Below are positions 23,590-35,862 of a stretch of DNA of 64,000 nucleotides, piece after piece; the stretch's first letter is position 1, and every line of letters begins with the position of its first letter. Source of the DNA: Cristatella mucedo (lineage: Eukaryota; Bryozoa; Phylactolaemata; Cristatellidae); assembly GCA_009760855.2 (NCBI GenBank), contig WPIO01000042.1:1200501-1264500 (forward strand). Direction: 5' to 3'. Made by a program: the position numbers and the translations under genes. The notes under the pieces are model-generated. The model was not told where the DNA came from and ran no database searches. It saw nothing but the letters and a program-made list of their open reading frames with translations.

Positions 23590-24405
23590 CTTAGCAGCAT
23601 GTATTGCTGACATTTGTGCTGGCGCGGCTGCAAGCTTTTATACATTGAATGACGATAGAACTCACATACTGACAATGGGCTGGTGACCTGGTGCTGCTCA
23701 GAAATTGGTAAATCAACTCTACCTACTATCAACAGTGTAAATTGCAAAAACTAAACTTAGCGATGCAATTTCGACATTCGGCTTAGACTTCTTGCAGGCC
23801 TTCCGGCTTGTGTAATAGGATTCTTACAGATGATGCAGTTGCCACATCGCACTACTTCTCGCCGACCTGCACTGGCTACTAGTCAAGCAACAGACCAACT
23901 TCAAGGTTTTGTCGCACACTTTTAGGTGATTCATTCTTTGGCTCTAGCCGATCAATCAGGTTTACTCCCCCACCAGGCCAAGCATCGTACCACCGTTTTT
24001 TCGAAATCCAACAGTTTGCCAATGCCTCGTACAAATCTCAAATCCTGTGGAGACCGTGCATTTAGTTCGTTTGGTCCCAAAGCCTGGAACTCACTCCCGA
24101 CTTGCGTCAGAACATCCCCTGACCTGACCACATTTAAAATGAACTAAAAAACATACCTATTTAAGACAGCACTTGTGGGTCCCTGTGATTCGTCCTTTAT
24201 GTGCTTATGCATGCTCACACTGTGCATGCCACACTTGCATGCTGATCATGTGCATGTCACCCCTAGCCGTGTTATTTTTTTTGTTTATCAAGCATGCTAC
24301 CACTAACCATTCGTTTGCGTTCCCTTTGCAGCAAATGTGAAGTGTCTAGACTTGAGTTCTCTGAGGGCGCTTTATCAAGTGTATTACTATTATCATGATG
24401 CAAAA
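23590..24405 (+). repeat. LINE-A copy, 3' part
   Basis: From a decayed FLKLNDD-like segment (23645) through HITLLLADLHWLLVKQ-like and HQAKHRTTVFSKSNSLPMP to the 3' UTR and ATTACTATTAT tail. It adjoins the LINE-B copy in opposite orientation. Confidence 0.82.
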
Positions 24406-24554
24406 CTCTGCCAAAAGGTGTGTGAGTCGTGAAAGTGGCAGCTGCCTGTACATCATACGTGGCCTGTCAGCTCTCGCCGACACCCAGTCCTCGCTCCCAT
24501 CGAGCAGCGAAGTAACTTGGTGAGGTTTTCTCATTCACTCTTAGGTGTTTCACT

Positions 24555-24602
24555 CTAAACTCCAGCTCCAGCTCCAGCTCCAGCCCCAGCTCCAGCTCCA
24601 GC
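24555..24602. repeat. 6-bp minisatellite (CTCCAG)n
   Basis: About seven units with one CCCCAG variant. Confidence 0.9.
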
Positions 24603-24619
24603 TAGCCGAGCTGCTCTAT

Positions 24620-25390
24620 AATCAGGCTGGGCATCGTACTACCCACTCCTTCGACTCAAGCCGTATAGCTGTGCCTCTAACCTAGCTCAAATCCTTTGGA
24701 AACCCCATCTTTAGAGGGCGCGATCCCAAAACCACAAGCTCGCTACCGACTGCTTTCACTAACTCTCATGGCTGGATCATGACATCTTAAAAAGCAGATG
24801 AAAACCTAAAGATTCTGCACACGGCGTTTGCTCCGTCGCATTCGCATCGTCTTCTATGTGCTTGCATTCACCTGTATGTGCCTTAGATTTACCTTACCTT
24901 TACTTGTATGTGCCTTTCCTTATTACCTTATTATGTGCCTTTTTTCCGGGTTCTTTGCTTGCATACTTATGCATGGTTCGGCGAAATGGTATCAGCCGCA
25001 CAATCTCTTAGTATTCTCCTTATCTTTGTTTTAACATTCTGGCCAAAGCAAGATACTTGCTTGCTTTTGCAAGCTTGATACACTAGGTGAGCCGTGATGG
25101 CACACTAGGTAAGGCGGTTGCTGTCATGACCTCGGTCCCGAGGTCATGGGTTCGATTCCTGCGGTGGGCGATTCTTTATCGCCATTGCAAGCAGGGGTGA
25201 TAGCGCTAAAAGGCTCTTCTGTCGCTATACAAAAAGAAGGCTGTTTAATCAGCTAGGATTTATTTTATACCTGGCATGTCACTCATCCTTGATTGCTAAT
25301 TCTGTTGCAGTAAACTGTAAAGCACCTCGATAAAAGTGAAGCACTTACAGTGCTATACCGACAACATGCTATTATTATACATGCTGACAC
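24620..25390 (+). repeat. Diverged LINE-A relative carrying a nested SINE
   Basis: 24627-24830 matches the C-terminal LINE-A segment (HRTTHSFDSSRIAVPLT, LKSFGNP). The 3' UTR is split by the SINE at 25085-25258 and ends near 25330-25380 with GCTATACCGACAACATGCTA and ATT repeats. It looks like a different subfamily from the main LINE-A copies. Confidence 0.6.
25085..25258 (+). repeat. tRNA-derived SINE, reference-quality copy
   Basis: A box in TGGCACACTAGGTAAGGCGG, an 11-bp perfect hairpin (25125-25135 with 25138-25148, loop TC), B box GGTTCGATTCC at about 25149-25159, body, and tail AAGGCTCTTCTGTCGCTATA then GGCTGTTTAATCAGCTAGG. The A- and B-box pair is the RNA polymerase III internal promoter expected for tRNA-derived SINEs. 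The tRNA of origin could not be assigned. Confidence 0.92.
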
Positions 25391-26616
25391 TATGAGCTTC
25401 ATCAACAATCCATTAATATCAGCTTCCTTTTCATTCTATGCAACGAGCCGATAAGAGAGATTTATTTCCAGGGCAAAGCTAGGATTGAAGTGCTCGGGTG
25501 GCAGAGGGTCTGGGGCGGGCCCGTGGGCGCTGGGGGCTTTTCCCCCCAGCGCCCACGGGTGACGAGCAGCCTGGCACCTGGCACCTGGCACCAACGGGCC
25601 AGCCGCCGTGCGAGCGGCCCGCTAGCTGACCGGCCGCCGGAAATAGCTTGCAGTTTTGGTTATTGGCGCACACAGCACGAAAAGCCGGCCGACGACCTGT
25701 GCAGCCAGTTTGTTTATTCCACTACGCACGGGCAGGGGCGAAGCAAGACTCGCTTCGCCTCTCTAACCCACCGCCCGAAGTGCCCCACGGGACTGTGCAC
25801 TGAAACTCACAACAATTACTAATAGCACATTTCCTACCGAATGACACGTCGATCGTTGCAGCCCAGTCGCACAGCGATCAGGGGCAGTGACATCAATTAC
25901 ACGAAGCCACACTACAATTTGATTACGGACATAACAAGGGAGGGCAAGGCAACGCAATAAAGGGAAAGTAGTTCAAGGAAATGTTGTCCAAGGTCAGCAC
26001 CCGTATGTAAGGCAGTCCACGTCAAGGCAGAGTGGAGAAAAGCACACAAACTCCACATAAGCAAGCCAATTGCAAACCAATTGCAAACCAATCGGAGTTA
26101 TTGATTCGGTTTAGAAGAGACGGCCTGAAATACTAGAGCAATTGAAAGTAATTTTACGATAATTGTAAGCAGTCAGGAGTAGCTAGCTCAAAGGCAGTCG
26201 CGAACTAGTCTGACCCTGACCGGTCTAACTTTTAGGGCACACACCGTGTAGGAAGTGACGTCTTAACCTTTCAACCTTGCCCAGACGGCAGGTGCAGCTA
26301 AGTACCGGAGCTTCGTATATAATTCATAACACTATTCAGGACCTGTGTGTGTGCGTGCGTGTGTGTGTGTGTGTGTGCGTGTGCGCTCGAACTAATACGC
26401 GCATATATGTTTGTATGCATCTGTAAATGAGTCTCGCCAATGCGCACGGTAACTATAAATATGTAACCGCGTAGAGGTTCGTCCCCCGGTTCTCTACCGG
26501 TGGACTGTGTGATGCAGTGCTGCAGTGCGGTTAAAACACAGGCGGCCACAGCTGGGTGCCGAAAGCAACAGTTTATTGTGGGCCTGTTAGTAGTGGTTAC
26601 GCGCCGGCGCAAGCGC
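25391..26616. other. Unassigned stretch with a foldback and (GT)n
   Basis: Contains the palindrome 25520-25559, a (CTGGCAC)3 run near 25570-25592 and a (GT)n run at 26344-26384. No gene recognised. Confidence 0.35.
25520..25559. repeat. Perfect foldback palindrome, arms 17 bp, loop 6 bp
   Basis: Arms 25520-25536 and 25543-25559 pair exactly around CTTTTC. Not a terminator-like U tract context; the locus is eukaryotic. Confidence 0.9.
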
Positions 26617-26772
26617 TTTACGCGGCGCGTACCGGACCGACGGAGTTAACTTCGCGAACTCCCGAAGCCCGAGTATAACCAACTACCCTGTGCGTTTACG
26701 CGGCGCGTACCGGACCGACGGAGTTAACTGCGCGAACTCCCGAAGCCCGGGTATAATACACTAACCTATGCG
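26617..26772. repeat. Two-copy 78-bp tandem repeat
   Basis: Units start TTTACGCGGCGCGTACCGGA at 26617 and 26695 and differ at a few positions. CpG-rich. Confidence 0.9.
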
Positions 26773-26914
26773 CGCGTCGCTAGCAATTGCGAAGGCGGGT
26801 TGCTACAGCACCCCAAGATACGAGCAGCTAACTGAGTAGCCGGCAGAACACAACTGCGAAGTCTAAGTTGCACTTAGCTGTCCGTCGTCGTAGGTTTGCC
26901 TCTCGTGCTCTTGA

Positions 26915-27050
26915 AGCGTAGTCTCTGCTCGACTCCCAAGCTGCAGCCCTGAGCTCTCGGGGCGTAGTCTCTGCTCGACTACCCCAGCTCTCTCAGCTCT
27001 CGGGGCGTAGTCTCTGCTCGACTACCTAAGCTGCAGCCCTCCGCTCTGTC
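26915..27050. repeat. Three-copy 42-47-bp tandem repeat
   Basis: Units start GCGTAGTCTCTGCTCGACT at 26915, 26962 and 27004. The first and third share the AAGCTGCAGCCCT extension. Confidence 0.9.
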
Positions 27051-27121
27051 ACTCGTCTCATTATATTCTCTCTCCTTTCAACTCCAGACCTCGCGCGCCG
27101 CTGCTATTTCTACTTCAGCAT

Positions 27122-27340
27122 ATTAGTCAGTGCACATCCTGACCGCAACGTCTGCACCGGGCTTCATTCTAACTTTAGCGGGTAGACCAGGAGTCAGGCT
27201 TGTACTAGCTGTCCAAGTCGAACCCGCTAAGACAACCACATTAGTCGCTCCATCTCCTAACCGCATCGCCTGCATAAAGCTCCATTCTAACCTGAGCTAG
27301 GTGAGTCAGGAGCTGGGTTTGTACTAGGCGCCCTAGTCGA
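27122..27340. repeat. Two-copy tandem repeat, period about 118 bp
   Basis: Both copies share ATTAGTC, CATTCTAAC, CAGGAG and TTGTACTAG blocks in the same order. A long C run follows at 27341-27357. Confidence 0.75.
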
Positions 27341-28722
<1,382 letters not shown>

Positions 28723-28984
28723 GTAACGCCGAAGGCTCGGCTCGGCTCGGCGGAGTAGGCTTGACCTGCCGCTTACCTAGCGGCGTAACCTAGAGCCTAA
28801 TGCCGTTCGGTGCGCGTCTACGCGCAAAAAGAAGGTCGCGACGAAACGAGCGTTTCTGGCGCTGACCTACTTACCGTTGCTACAACGAGTCGTGATTCGT
28901 GAGGCTGCGTGAATCGGAAAGCGAAACACACAAATTGGGGATTTTACTGAGCTTTATTCGCAAGCGCACAAACTCACTGCGCGT

Positions 28985-29235
28985 CTAGCTCAGTTTAATC
29001 TCCACACTCCTCGCACGCTCTCAACAGCACCAACACTGAGGAGGGAATACTTCCCCGCACTTAGGCTACCTAAGTCCATTGTGGGGAACGACCCAAATAG
29101 ATGGAGCCCGAACCGGAGCCTAAACCCTGACCGGAGACTCCGTTTCCACCTTGCGGCAGGAATACCCACGCACACTAACTGCGTCTAGCTCGCACCGGCA
29201 ACTCCTTATGCCGAGACCACGTGCGAGCGCGCACA
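28985..29235. repeat. Dispersed repeat, copy 2 (related to 760-1075)
   Basis: Shares ordered blocks with 760-1075 but without the inverted arm of the palindrome. It is followed by a perfect 10-bp inverted repeat with a 1-base loop at 29287-29307. Confidence 0.5.
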
Positions 29236-29417
29236 CACAAAACACAAAAGCAACACAACATGCCAGCTCGGGGGCGATACGACCGTATTCGGTGGAGTCC
29301 ACCGAATCCTCCTATCGCTGTCTCGTCCTGTCCCGCCAATCGCCGGCGAACAGCCGCCCTCCCCCTCGCTTTTTCAGCGAAACGAGTCCGACGGCGTCAA
29401 GGTGAGGTCGAAGTGAG

Positions 29418-29651
29418 ATGCCAAACGATACACAAAAGGCCAAAAAGACCAAGAGCGAGCGTCGCTCGACTCTTAAATACTTAGCTGAGACAATGCGGCA
29501 AGAGCTTGGTCGCATTGGGCCCGACACCTTTGCCCATTACGGTAAGGAGTTAATACCGTCACTAGGCCACTGGAAGGGCACCTCTGTCCAGCTTGAATGT
29601 GCGAATGGGTTCCAGACGATTCTTTTACGACAGAGTGATGGCAGAGGTTGA
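29418..29651 (+). CDS. Short ORF of unknown origin, possibly a gag start
   Basis: Opens with an ATG and reads MPNDTQKAKKTKSERRSTLK, then LAETMRQELGRIGPDTFAHY, ending at a TGA after 77 codons. The composition looks protein-like (basic start, amphipathic middle). It lies downstream of a dispersed repeat, as a gag start would lie behind an LTR, but there is no zinc knuckle or RT after it. I cannot assign it to a family. Confidence 0.22.
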   Translation: MPNDTQKAKKTKSERRSTLKYLAETMRQELGRIGPDTFAHYGKELIPSLGHWKGTSVQLECANGFQTILLRQSDGRG

Positions 29652-29873
29652 CAGGCCTACCGACATCAATCAGCAGCTCCCGCGGGTATCGGACGAATTC
29701 CTAAGGTCGAATCGCCACCGCTGGTCTCAGAGCTTCTTGGCTTGCTCTTAAACTCTTGCTCTCTAACCGCACTGGCGCTCCTCTCTGGCTCACTGCTCAA
29801 GGACAAAGGAGTTTTTGCCCGCCGCCGAACAGCTCTTGCTCTCGCTCAAATTCAGCCAAGGCCAGTAGGGCGC

Positions 29874-30358
<485 letters not shown>

Positions 30359-30464
30359 CGCTATGCCGCTTGCTTTTGACATTGAGTTCCTTCTTCCACC
30401 CCTGTCACTGTGCGTTTCTCTACAGCCGACCACTTGTTGACTGTACTGACAAAAGTAGTATGAC

Positions 30465-31105
30465 GTTAGTACAGCACCCCCAGAGAATGTAATCTCTTTT
30501 TAGACACTTGATGTATGCGGCATAGGAAGCACATCAATATGGTTAGTGATAACAATCACAGCACGCGTAAGCACACAGCGAAAAATTCATGCGGACCGAG
30601 CAAGACGTGTAAGAAACATGAATTTTGCGTTGTTTTTAAATTTCGTCAAGTCAGGCGTGTCGCTACGTCAGTCACATGTCGAGAGCAAGTTCCAGTCTTT
30701 GGGAGCTTGCGACCTTAAGGAATTGTCTCCGAAGGGTTTGAGGTTTGTTTGAGGCCCTGCTAGATGACTTTAGTCACACGAGCGGGTGGTACTATGCCTA
30801 GCCTAATTGGGGAGTAGTTCTTGTTGGTAGAGCTTGAGCAAGATAACGAAGGGAACTAAAAGTTAGTTACAGAACTTTCGAATCAATGCACTGTTTGATT
30901 AGGCGACGTTGACGCTGGTCGGCGAGAAGTCGGTGTGACGAAGCAGCTGCGACACTCGAGACAGACAAGCAGGACATCAGAGTTTGCACCAGCTGTAAGC
31001 ACCTTACTGCACAGGCCAGAAGACACCCGAGTGGTGAGTTACAGAAGCCGAGATGGGATGTCAAATATGCATGGACCAGCGTGGATGTAATATCCCTGTC
31101 AAAGA
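30465..31105 (-). repeat. LINE-A copy, 3' part, decayed
   Basis: Minus-strand 3' end (CCCCAGAGAATGTAATCTC at 30478), C-terminal region and LRQLHIPTFYLSPTFT-like piece up to a CNSPLGCLLACAVRCLQLVQ segment near 30990. Confidence 0.75.
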
Positions 31106-31110
31106 AGCCA

Positions 31111-31373
31111 GCAGCCAGAAGCCAGCTAAAAGCAGGCAGACTCGTCTGTGAAGCTGATGCGATCGGAAAAAAGGGTCACTTTGGAACACGGCAGCACGAA
31201 TTCACGCAGATGCAACAGGAAATATGCTTGCAGAGCCTCTTTTCGAGGATACGTTTTTAAAATTTCTGGTGGGCCACATGCTTATATCAAAGGCTGCACC
31301 GAGTCAATTGCCCAACCACCTGCTGCAGGTGGGGCATAAATTAGTGGCCGAGAAGCAACAGGTGCACACAACA
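31111..31373 (-). repeat. Partial 3' LTR of the Gypsy element
   Basis: Directly after the polypurine tract the minus strand begins TGTTGTGTGCACCTG, the TG start expected of an LTR. The LTR is cut on its far side by LINE-A near 31110, so its terminal CA and target duplication are not visible. Confidence 0.55.
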
Positions 31374-31386
31374 TCCCTTCCCCCTA
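31374..31386 (-). promoter_or_regulatory. Polypurine tract of the Gypsy element
   Basis: The minus strand reads AGGGGGGAAGGGA immediately before TG of the putative 3' LTR. This is where plus-strand priming occurs in LTR retroelements. Confidence 0.65.
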
Positions 31387-31518
31387 TAGATTTTAATAAA
31401 CCACATAGTCCGCCAGCCTGACAGGGGGCCGCGCTCGAGGCCCGAAACTCGCGCAGCCGTCGGTTCGCTGGCGCTCTCGACTTCCTCGGCAGCGGTGGCC
31501 CCGAGCCAGCATTCGAGG

Positions 31519-31598
<80 letters not shown>
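31519..31598. repeat. (CT)n microsatellite inside the Gypsy 3' end
   Basis: On the Gypsy strand it is (AG)n that follows the integrase C-terminal region after ESNLDATLEWIETERDAE. It has grown within or just behind the coding end. Confidence 0.95.
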
Positions 31599-31603
<5 letters not shown>

Positions 31604-31956
31604 CTCGTTCGGTCTCGATCCACTCCAGGGTCGCGTCGAGATTAGACTCGTGTAGCTTTGGAACTCGCATCTTAACTTTATCCAGATGCACGACCTTCCG
31701 GTGGCCGGCTCCATTTACGATGCGCAAGGTGACCGGTCCCAGAACCGTTTCCACTCTCCAGCCGCCGAGCCATCGCCGCAGTGCGAGCTTGTGCCTCGGT
31801 CGGCTATCCCACAGCCACGCAGGATCTCCGGGACCGGATATGCGGATGGTGGTTTCGGTTGCGCGCCGGCGCTGCGCTTCTTCGGCGGCACTTTGAGCCA
31901 GCTGCTCATCGACGTGTTGCTCTCGGAGTTCGGCGAGGTTTTCACTCAGCGAATGG

Positions 31957-31991
31957 CAATACGCTGCAGGTGTAGTGCCTGCAGCGTATTG
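31957..31991. repeat. Perfect foldback palindrome within integrase, arms 14 bp, loop 7 bp
   Basis: Arms 31957-31970 and 31978-31991. It lies in the linker after the DDE core without changing the reading frame. Confidence 0.85.
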
Positions 31992-32145
31992 TACGCTCTC
32001 CGGAAGTATATCGAGGCACTTCGACTCGCGGCCAAACATCAGCTCGAATGGGCTATATAGCCCGTAGCTTGCTGCCGAGCCGTACGATACGCGAACAAAA
32101 GCAGTGGAAGATACTCTCCCACTGCCCGGCTGAGTGTAGATATGG

Positions 32146-32583
32146 GGTTCGCAGCATGGTAAGTAGTGTTCGGTTGGCTCTTTCTACCTGCGATTTATTA
32201 ACGCAGCCAACAAACAGAACGTGGACCGTATTCAAATACGGACAAAGAACAAACAACAAGCGGGTCCAATATATACTAGTCCTGAATGAATACTATTGGC
32301 TGAGAAAGCCATCACGCATATTAATCTGGCTTTTCTTCCTGATCATGCTCCGATCAGTCCTGATCATCTGTAGCTGTTGTGGCCTTGGCATAGGTCTATT
32401 GGCCTAGGTACAGCCAATCAGCTGTAGTCTGCAGCTCCAAGAATAGTCGGTCTCCTGACTCAGTCAGTGATGCACTGCAGCTCAAGGTTAAATCGTCCGG
32501 CACAATGGCTGTGAAGCGGATTCAGGCAACATAGACTTGAGGTTCGCAGCATCGTAAGTAGCGTTCGGTGGGCTCTTTCTACC
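32146..32583. repeat. 43-bp direct repeats flanking a 352-bp block in integrase
   Basis: 32146-32188 and 32541-32583 match at 40 of 43 bases. Both encode the integrase ERAxRTLLTMLRT segment. The intervening 352 bases are foreign to the integrase. Confidence 0.85.
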
Positions 32584-33300
32584 ATGCCGTCGCCCTGTGG
32601 ATGGTAAGGCGTCGTTCGCGTATGCCCAAAGGATTGCAGAGCGTGGTAATTACCTCCGCCTCGAAATTGCTGCCCTGGTCAAAGTGCAGAAAGCACGGCA
32701 TACCAAAACGAACGAATATGTTTAACAGGGCCGTCCGCACTGTCTCCACCGACGTGTCTCGCAAAGGCACGGCCTCGAGCCATTTCGTGAAGCTGTCCTG
32801 AAATACCAGCAGGTATTTACGGCCTCTCGCTGACATGGCAACCTTCAAGATGTCTACAGCTACCATGTCCCATGGCCGTCCTACAGATATCGGTACCAGC
32901 GGAGCGTTAGCGAGCTGTGTCCCTTTAACCGATTGGCATATCTGACATGACCGGCAATATCGCACGACGTCTCGGCTCGTATTGACTTAATAAGCGTGGT
33001 CTCGTAGTCGGTCGTACGTCTCTTCTTCGCCTTGGTGACCGCTGTCGTCGTGATGTCGTCTGAGCAGTTCTTCTCGGCGGGCTGGCGGCGCGACCAAAGC
33101 ATATCTACATTCGGCTCCTGGTCGAGGGCGAAAGTAACGGTAGAGAATGCCGTCGACCAGTTTTAGCTGGCCCCACATTAGTCGGAACCCCCATAATGGA
33201 TGACGGGTCCAACGCGGTACACGGCTTGAATCGGCCTCCAGTGCCTCTGCCACAGCCTTCAGAAACGGGTCTCGCTGCTGCATCTCTCTGAGGTCGCTTA

Positions 33301-33904
33301 CCTCTTCTACCGGCCGAACCTCGACGAGACACGCTGGCAGGCCCTCAGTTGGCCGGCGAGACAGAGTATCAGCATTAGTGTTAAGCTCCGCTCTCCAGTA
33401 TGTGATGTCAAACTCGATTTCCTGTAAGGCGACAGCTCAGCATGCCAGAATCCCCTGTGCTTTCTGGCCGTTTAGCCACACAAGCGGATTGCGATCGGTT
33501 CTGGCCTCAAATCTTCTGCCCAGGAGGTAGTGCCTGAACTCCTTCAATGCGTATATGAGTGCCAGACACTCTTTTTGGACGCTGCCATATTTTCGTTCCC
33601 TAGGAGACAAAGCGCGGCTCTTGAACGCCAGCACTCAAACTCCTTGCTCCAGTATCGCACCAAGACCTTGGTCACTGGCGTCGGTCGAGACGACGAAAGG
33701 CTCGGCAGTCGTCGGGTAGGCAAGCACCGGGGCCGTGTCCAGCGCCCCCTTTAGTAGTTCAAAGTGCCGTTGCTGCGTCCGCTCCCAAGTGTGTGGCGTC
33801 TCAGCCGCAAGCAGTGCATGCAAAGGGACGGCCAACTCAGCAAAGCCCTCGATGAACCGGCGACAGTAGGACGCCAAGCCCAGAAACGTGCGAAGCTCCG
33901 ACAC
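33301..33904 (-). pseudogene. Gypsy RNase H region, broken
   Basis: The minus strand gives the RT thumb/connection (LRTFLGLASYCRRFIEGFAE) and RNase H (VVSTDASDQGLGAILEQG, YALKEFRHYLLGRRFEARTD, NADTLSRRP). The catalytic DAS and TD motifs are present. In-frame stops at about 33634 and 33437 and a frameshift near 33905 separate it from RT and split it. Confidence 0.9.
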
Positions 33905-34665
33905 CGAAGTCGTTGATTTGGCGCACTTTCTCCGGGTCAGGGAGCATGCCGTTCCTGTCAAAGACATGCCCTAAGTATTTCACCTCCGCCTTCGCAATAT
34001 GGCATTTACCATCGGACTGCGTAAATCCGGTCTTCTGCAGCATGGAAAACACCATATTCAAATGGTTGATGTGCTGCGCCTCGCTGCAGCTGTGGACCAT
34101 CGGGTCGTCAAAATAAATATAGACGAAGGGCAAATCTCGCAAAACCGAATCAATTGACCGCTGGAATGTGGCCAGAGCCCCGGATAATCCAAATGGCATT
34201 TTTAAGAAAGCGAATGCACCAGGTGCTGGCCCGGGTGTAAATGCCGTCTTTTGAATATCGTCGGGATGAACCGGTACCTGCCAGTATCCCGAATTCATGT
34301 CCAGGTTGCTGAAGACGCTGGAGGCACGGAGGTGGTCCTGAATTTCGTCCGGTAACGGCAAGGGATAAGCGTCCTTTGCAGTACATTTATTAAGCTCGCT
34401 ATAGTCTACTGCTACACGAGCGTCGCCATTTTTCTTGGGCGTGTACACAGCTGGCCCCAGCCACGGGCTTGAGCTCGACCTGACGATATCCTGCTCTAGC
34501 ATAGTATTAAGTTGCACCGTGATCTTGTCTCGCAAATGCACTGGAATTCGTCGCGCAGGGACGCGTACTGGCGCGCTGTTACCTGTTGGAATATGGTGAT
34601 GGACAAGATCAGTTGAACCTGGTTGGCGCCGGAAGAGGGCTCGAAACCTGTCGACCACTCCTGTA
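33905..34665 (-). pseudogene. Gypsy reverse transcriptase
   Basis: Open for about 250 codons: PVRVPARRIPVHLRDKI, DYSELNKCTAKDAYPLP, LDMNSGYWQVPVHPDDI, FLKMPFGLSGALATFQ and the catalytic VYIYFDDPM. The order and spacing are those of Ty3/Gypsy RT. A Phe fills the variable position of the YxDD box. The frame breaks near 33905 before the connection domain. Confidence 0.93.
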
Positions 34666-34829
34666 TCGGGCTGAGGGCAGACAGGTCTATCTATGTCGTC
34701 TTGTCATCCGCGTCGAACTGTGGCACCAAACATCGTGTCTCGAGCTCGAGTGCTGTGCCCTGCTCCGCGACGCTAGCCACTGCTGCCACATTGCAATCCT
34801 GCCATTGCAATTTGTAATGAGGGCAACCT

Positions 34830-35115
34830 TTCTTTGAGGGCTCCTGGAGTTGTATTTGAACCGTCTGTGAGATTAAAAAATCGGTGCCTCAGATTATGTC
34901 AACCGCGAGGTCTCTCGCAACGAGAAAGGTGTGGCACACAGATCTGCCCTCTACAACAAACCGTAGGTCGCATTGTCTGATGGCCCGAAAGGCTGATTGG
35001 CTGCCGTCTTTAGGGTCGTACAGGTTGGACGGTACGGTTAGCGTGTATAGCGGTGGGCAGCCTCTTCCTTAACTAGAGACGCGCATGAACCGCTGTCGAT
35101 CAATGCTAATACAGT
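34830..35115 (-). pseudogene. Gypsy aspartic protease, broken
   Basis: The minus strand reads VLALIDSGSCASLVKE near 35065-35115, the D-S-G active site of retropepsins. After a short frame change come FVVEGRSVCHTFLVARDLA and VDII near 34890-34960. Located between gag and RT as expected. Confidence 0.75.
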
Positions 35116-35289
35116 TTTGTCGCCGACGACGACAGTCACGCATGACGAACGTGCTTGCTAAGCGTTGCGATACCGCAGAGGGGACTCTCTAGACTCGGCC
35201 CGCGGCCCCCCAGCCAGCCGCAGAGCCTCGCCCGTTTCCCTGAGGCTGTCTGGTTGTCGGCGTGGCTCTGCGGTTAGTACAGTTGCGGG

Positions 35290-35860
35290 CTACATGGCCA
35301 AAGCCCGAGGACTCCCAGCGCTACACTTACTTCGGGCCGCCGAAGTTTCCCGTCTGCTCGCGCTCGCGATGGCGAGCCGAGCCCGCGCTAGCACCGCTGC
35401 AGACTCTCGTCCAAGCTCTCCCGATGTTCGCGGCGCTTTGACTCGCATACGCTGGAGCTCAGCCTCTAAGGTGGCCAGGCGGGTGGTAAGCTCGTCGAAG
35501 ACGTTCGCACGCGTCGGTCCGGCTGGCTCGAGGGACGCTACGGTAGAATGTGGGCGCCCTCGTTGCATAGCCATTAGAATCGTGGCTCGCTCCGCAGTGG
35601 CCGCTGGCGTTTTACAGTCCGGCGAAGCCTTGATGGTGGAGGCCACACTGGCAGGCAGTCCATTAAAAAAATAACGGTACAGGAGAGACTCTTTTGCGGC
35701 ACCGCTTAAGTCTGGCATCGCTCGCCTGAGAAGGTGCTCCAAGTCGTACTTAAGGTTCCGCACCGGCTCGCCGTCCTGCAGAACGTGGCATATAAAGTCG
35801 CAGATGTACTCACCATGGCCCTCCTCTGGCGAGAACTTCCCCCTCTAACGCTTCCTTGAC
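35290..35860 (-). pseudogene. Gypsy gag fragment with degenerate zinc knuckle
   Basis: Encodes NLKYDLEHLLRRAMPDLSG and YRYFFNGLPASVASTIKAS, a typical Gypsy gag segment, then a coiled region (DELTTRLATLEAELQRMR). Just downstream a zinc-knuckle remnant (GFGHVARNC) lies in another frame after a stop. The 5' part of gag and the 5' LTR are absent; LINE-A begins at 35863. Confidence 0.8.
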
Positions 35861-35862
35861 TT

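Larger units (their letters stand above)
31600..33300 (-). pseudogene. Gypsy integrase, broken
   Basis: The minus strand gives, in order: the zinc-binding N-terminal domain (RRHHDDSGHQG near 33060, CRSCQICQ near 32950), the DDE core (VAVDILKV, HFDQGSNFEAE; the glutamate in GMVERAHRT near 32560), AYRTARQQATGY and SPFELMFGRE near 32040-32100, and a C-terminal DNA-binding-like domain (GGWRVETVLGP, HLDKVKMR). Breaks: a stop near 32986, an insertion and duplication at 32146-32583, and two frameshifts near 32045-32130, one at a TA duplication in GGGCTATATAGCCC. A dead copy. Confidence 0.88.

Noticed and set aside
25085-25170. tRNA gene
   Set aside because: A and B boxes are present, but the long hairpin, the shared tail and about ten dispersed copies show a SINE.
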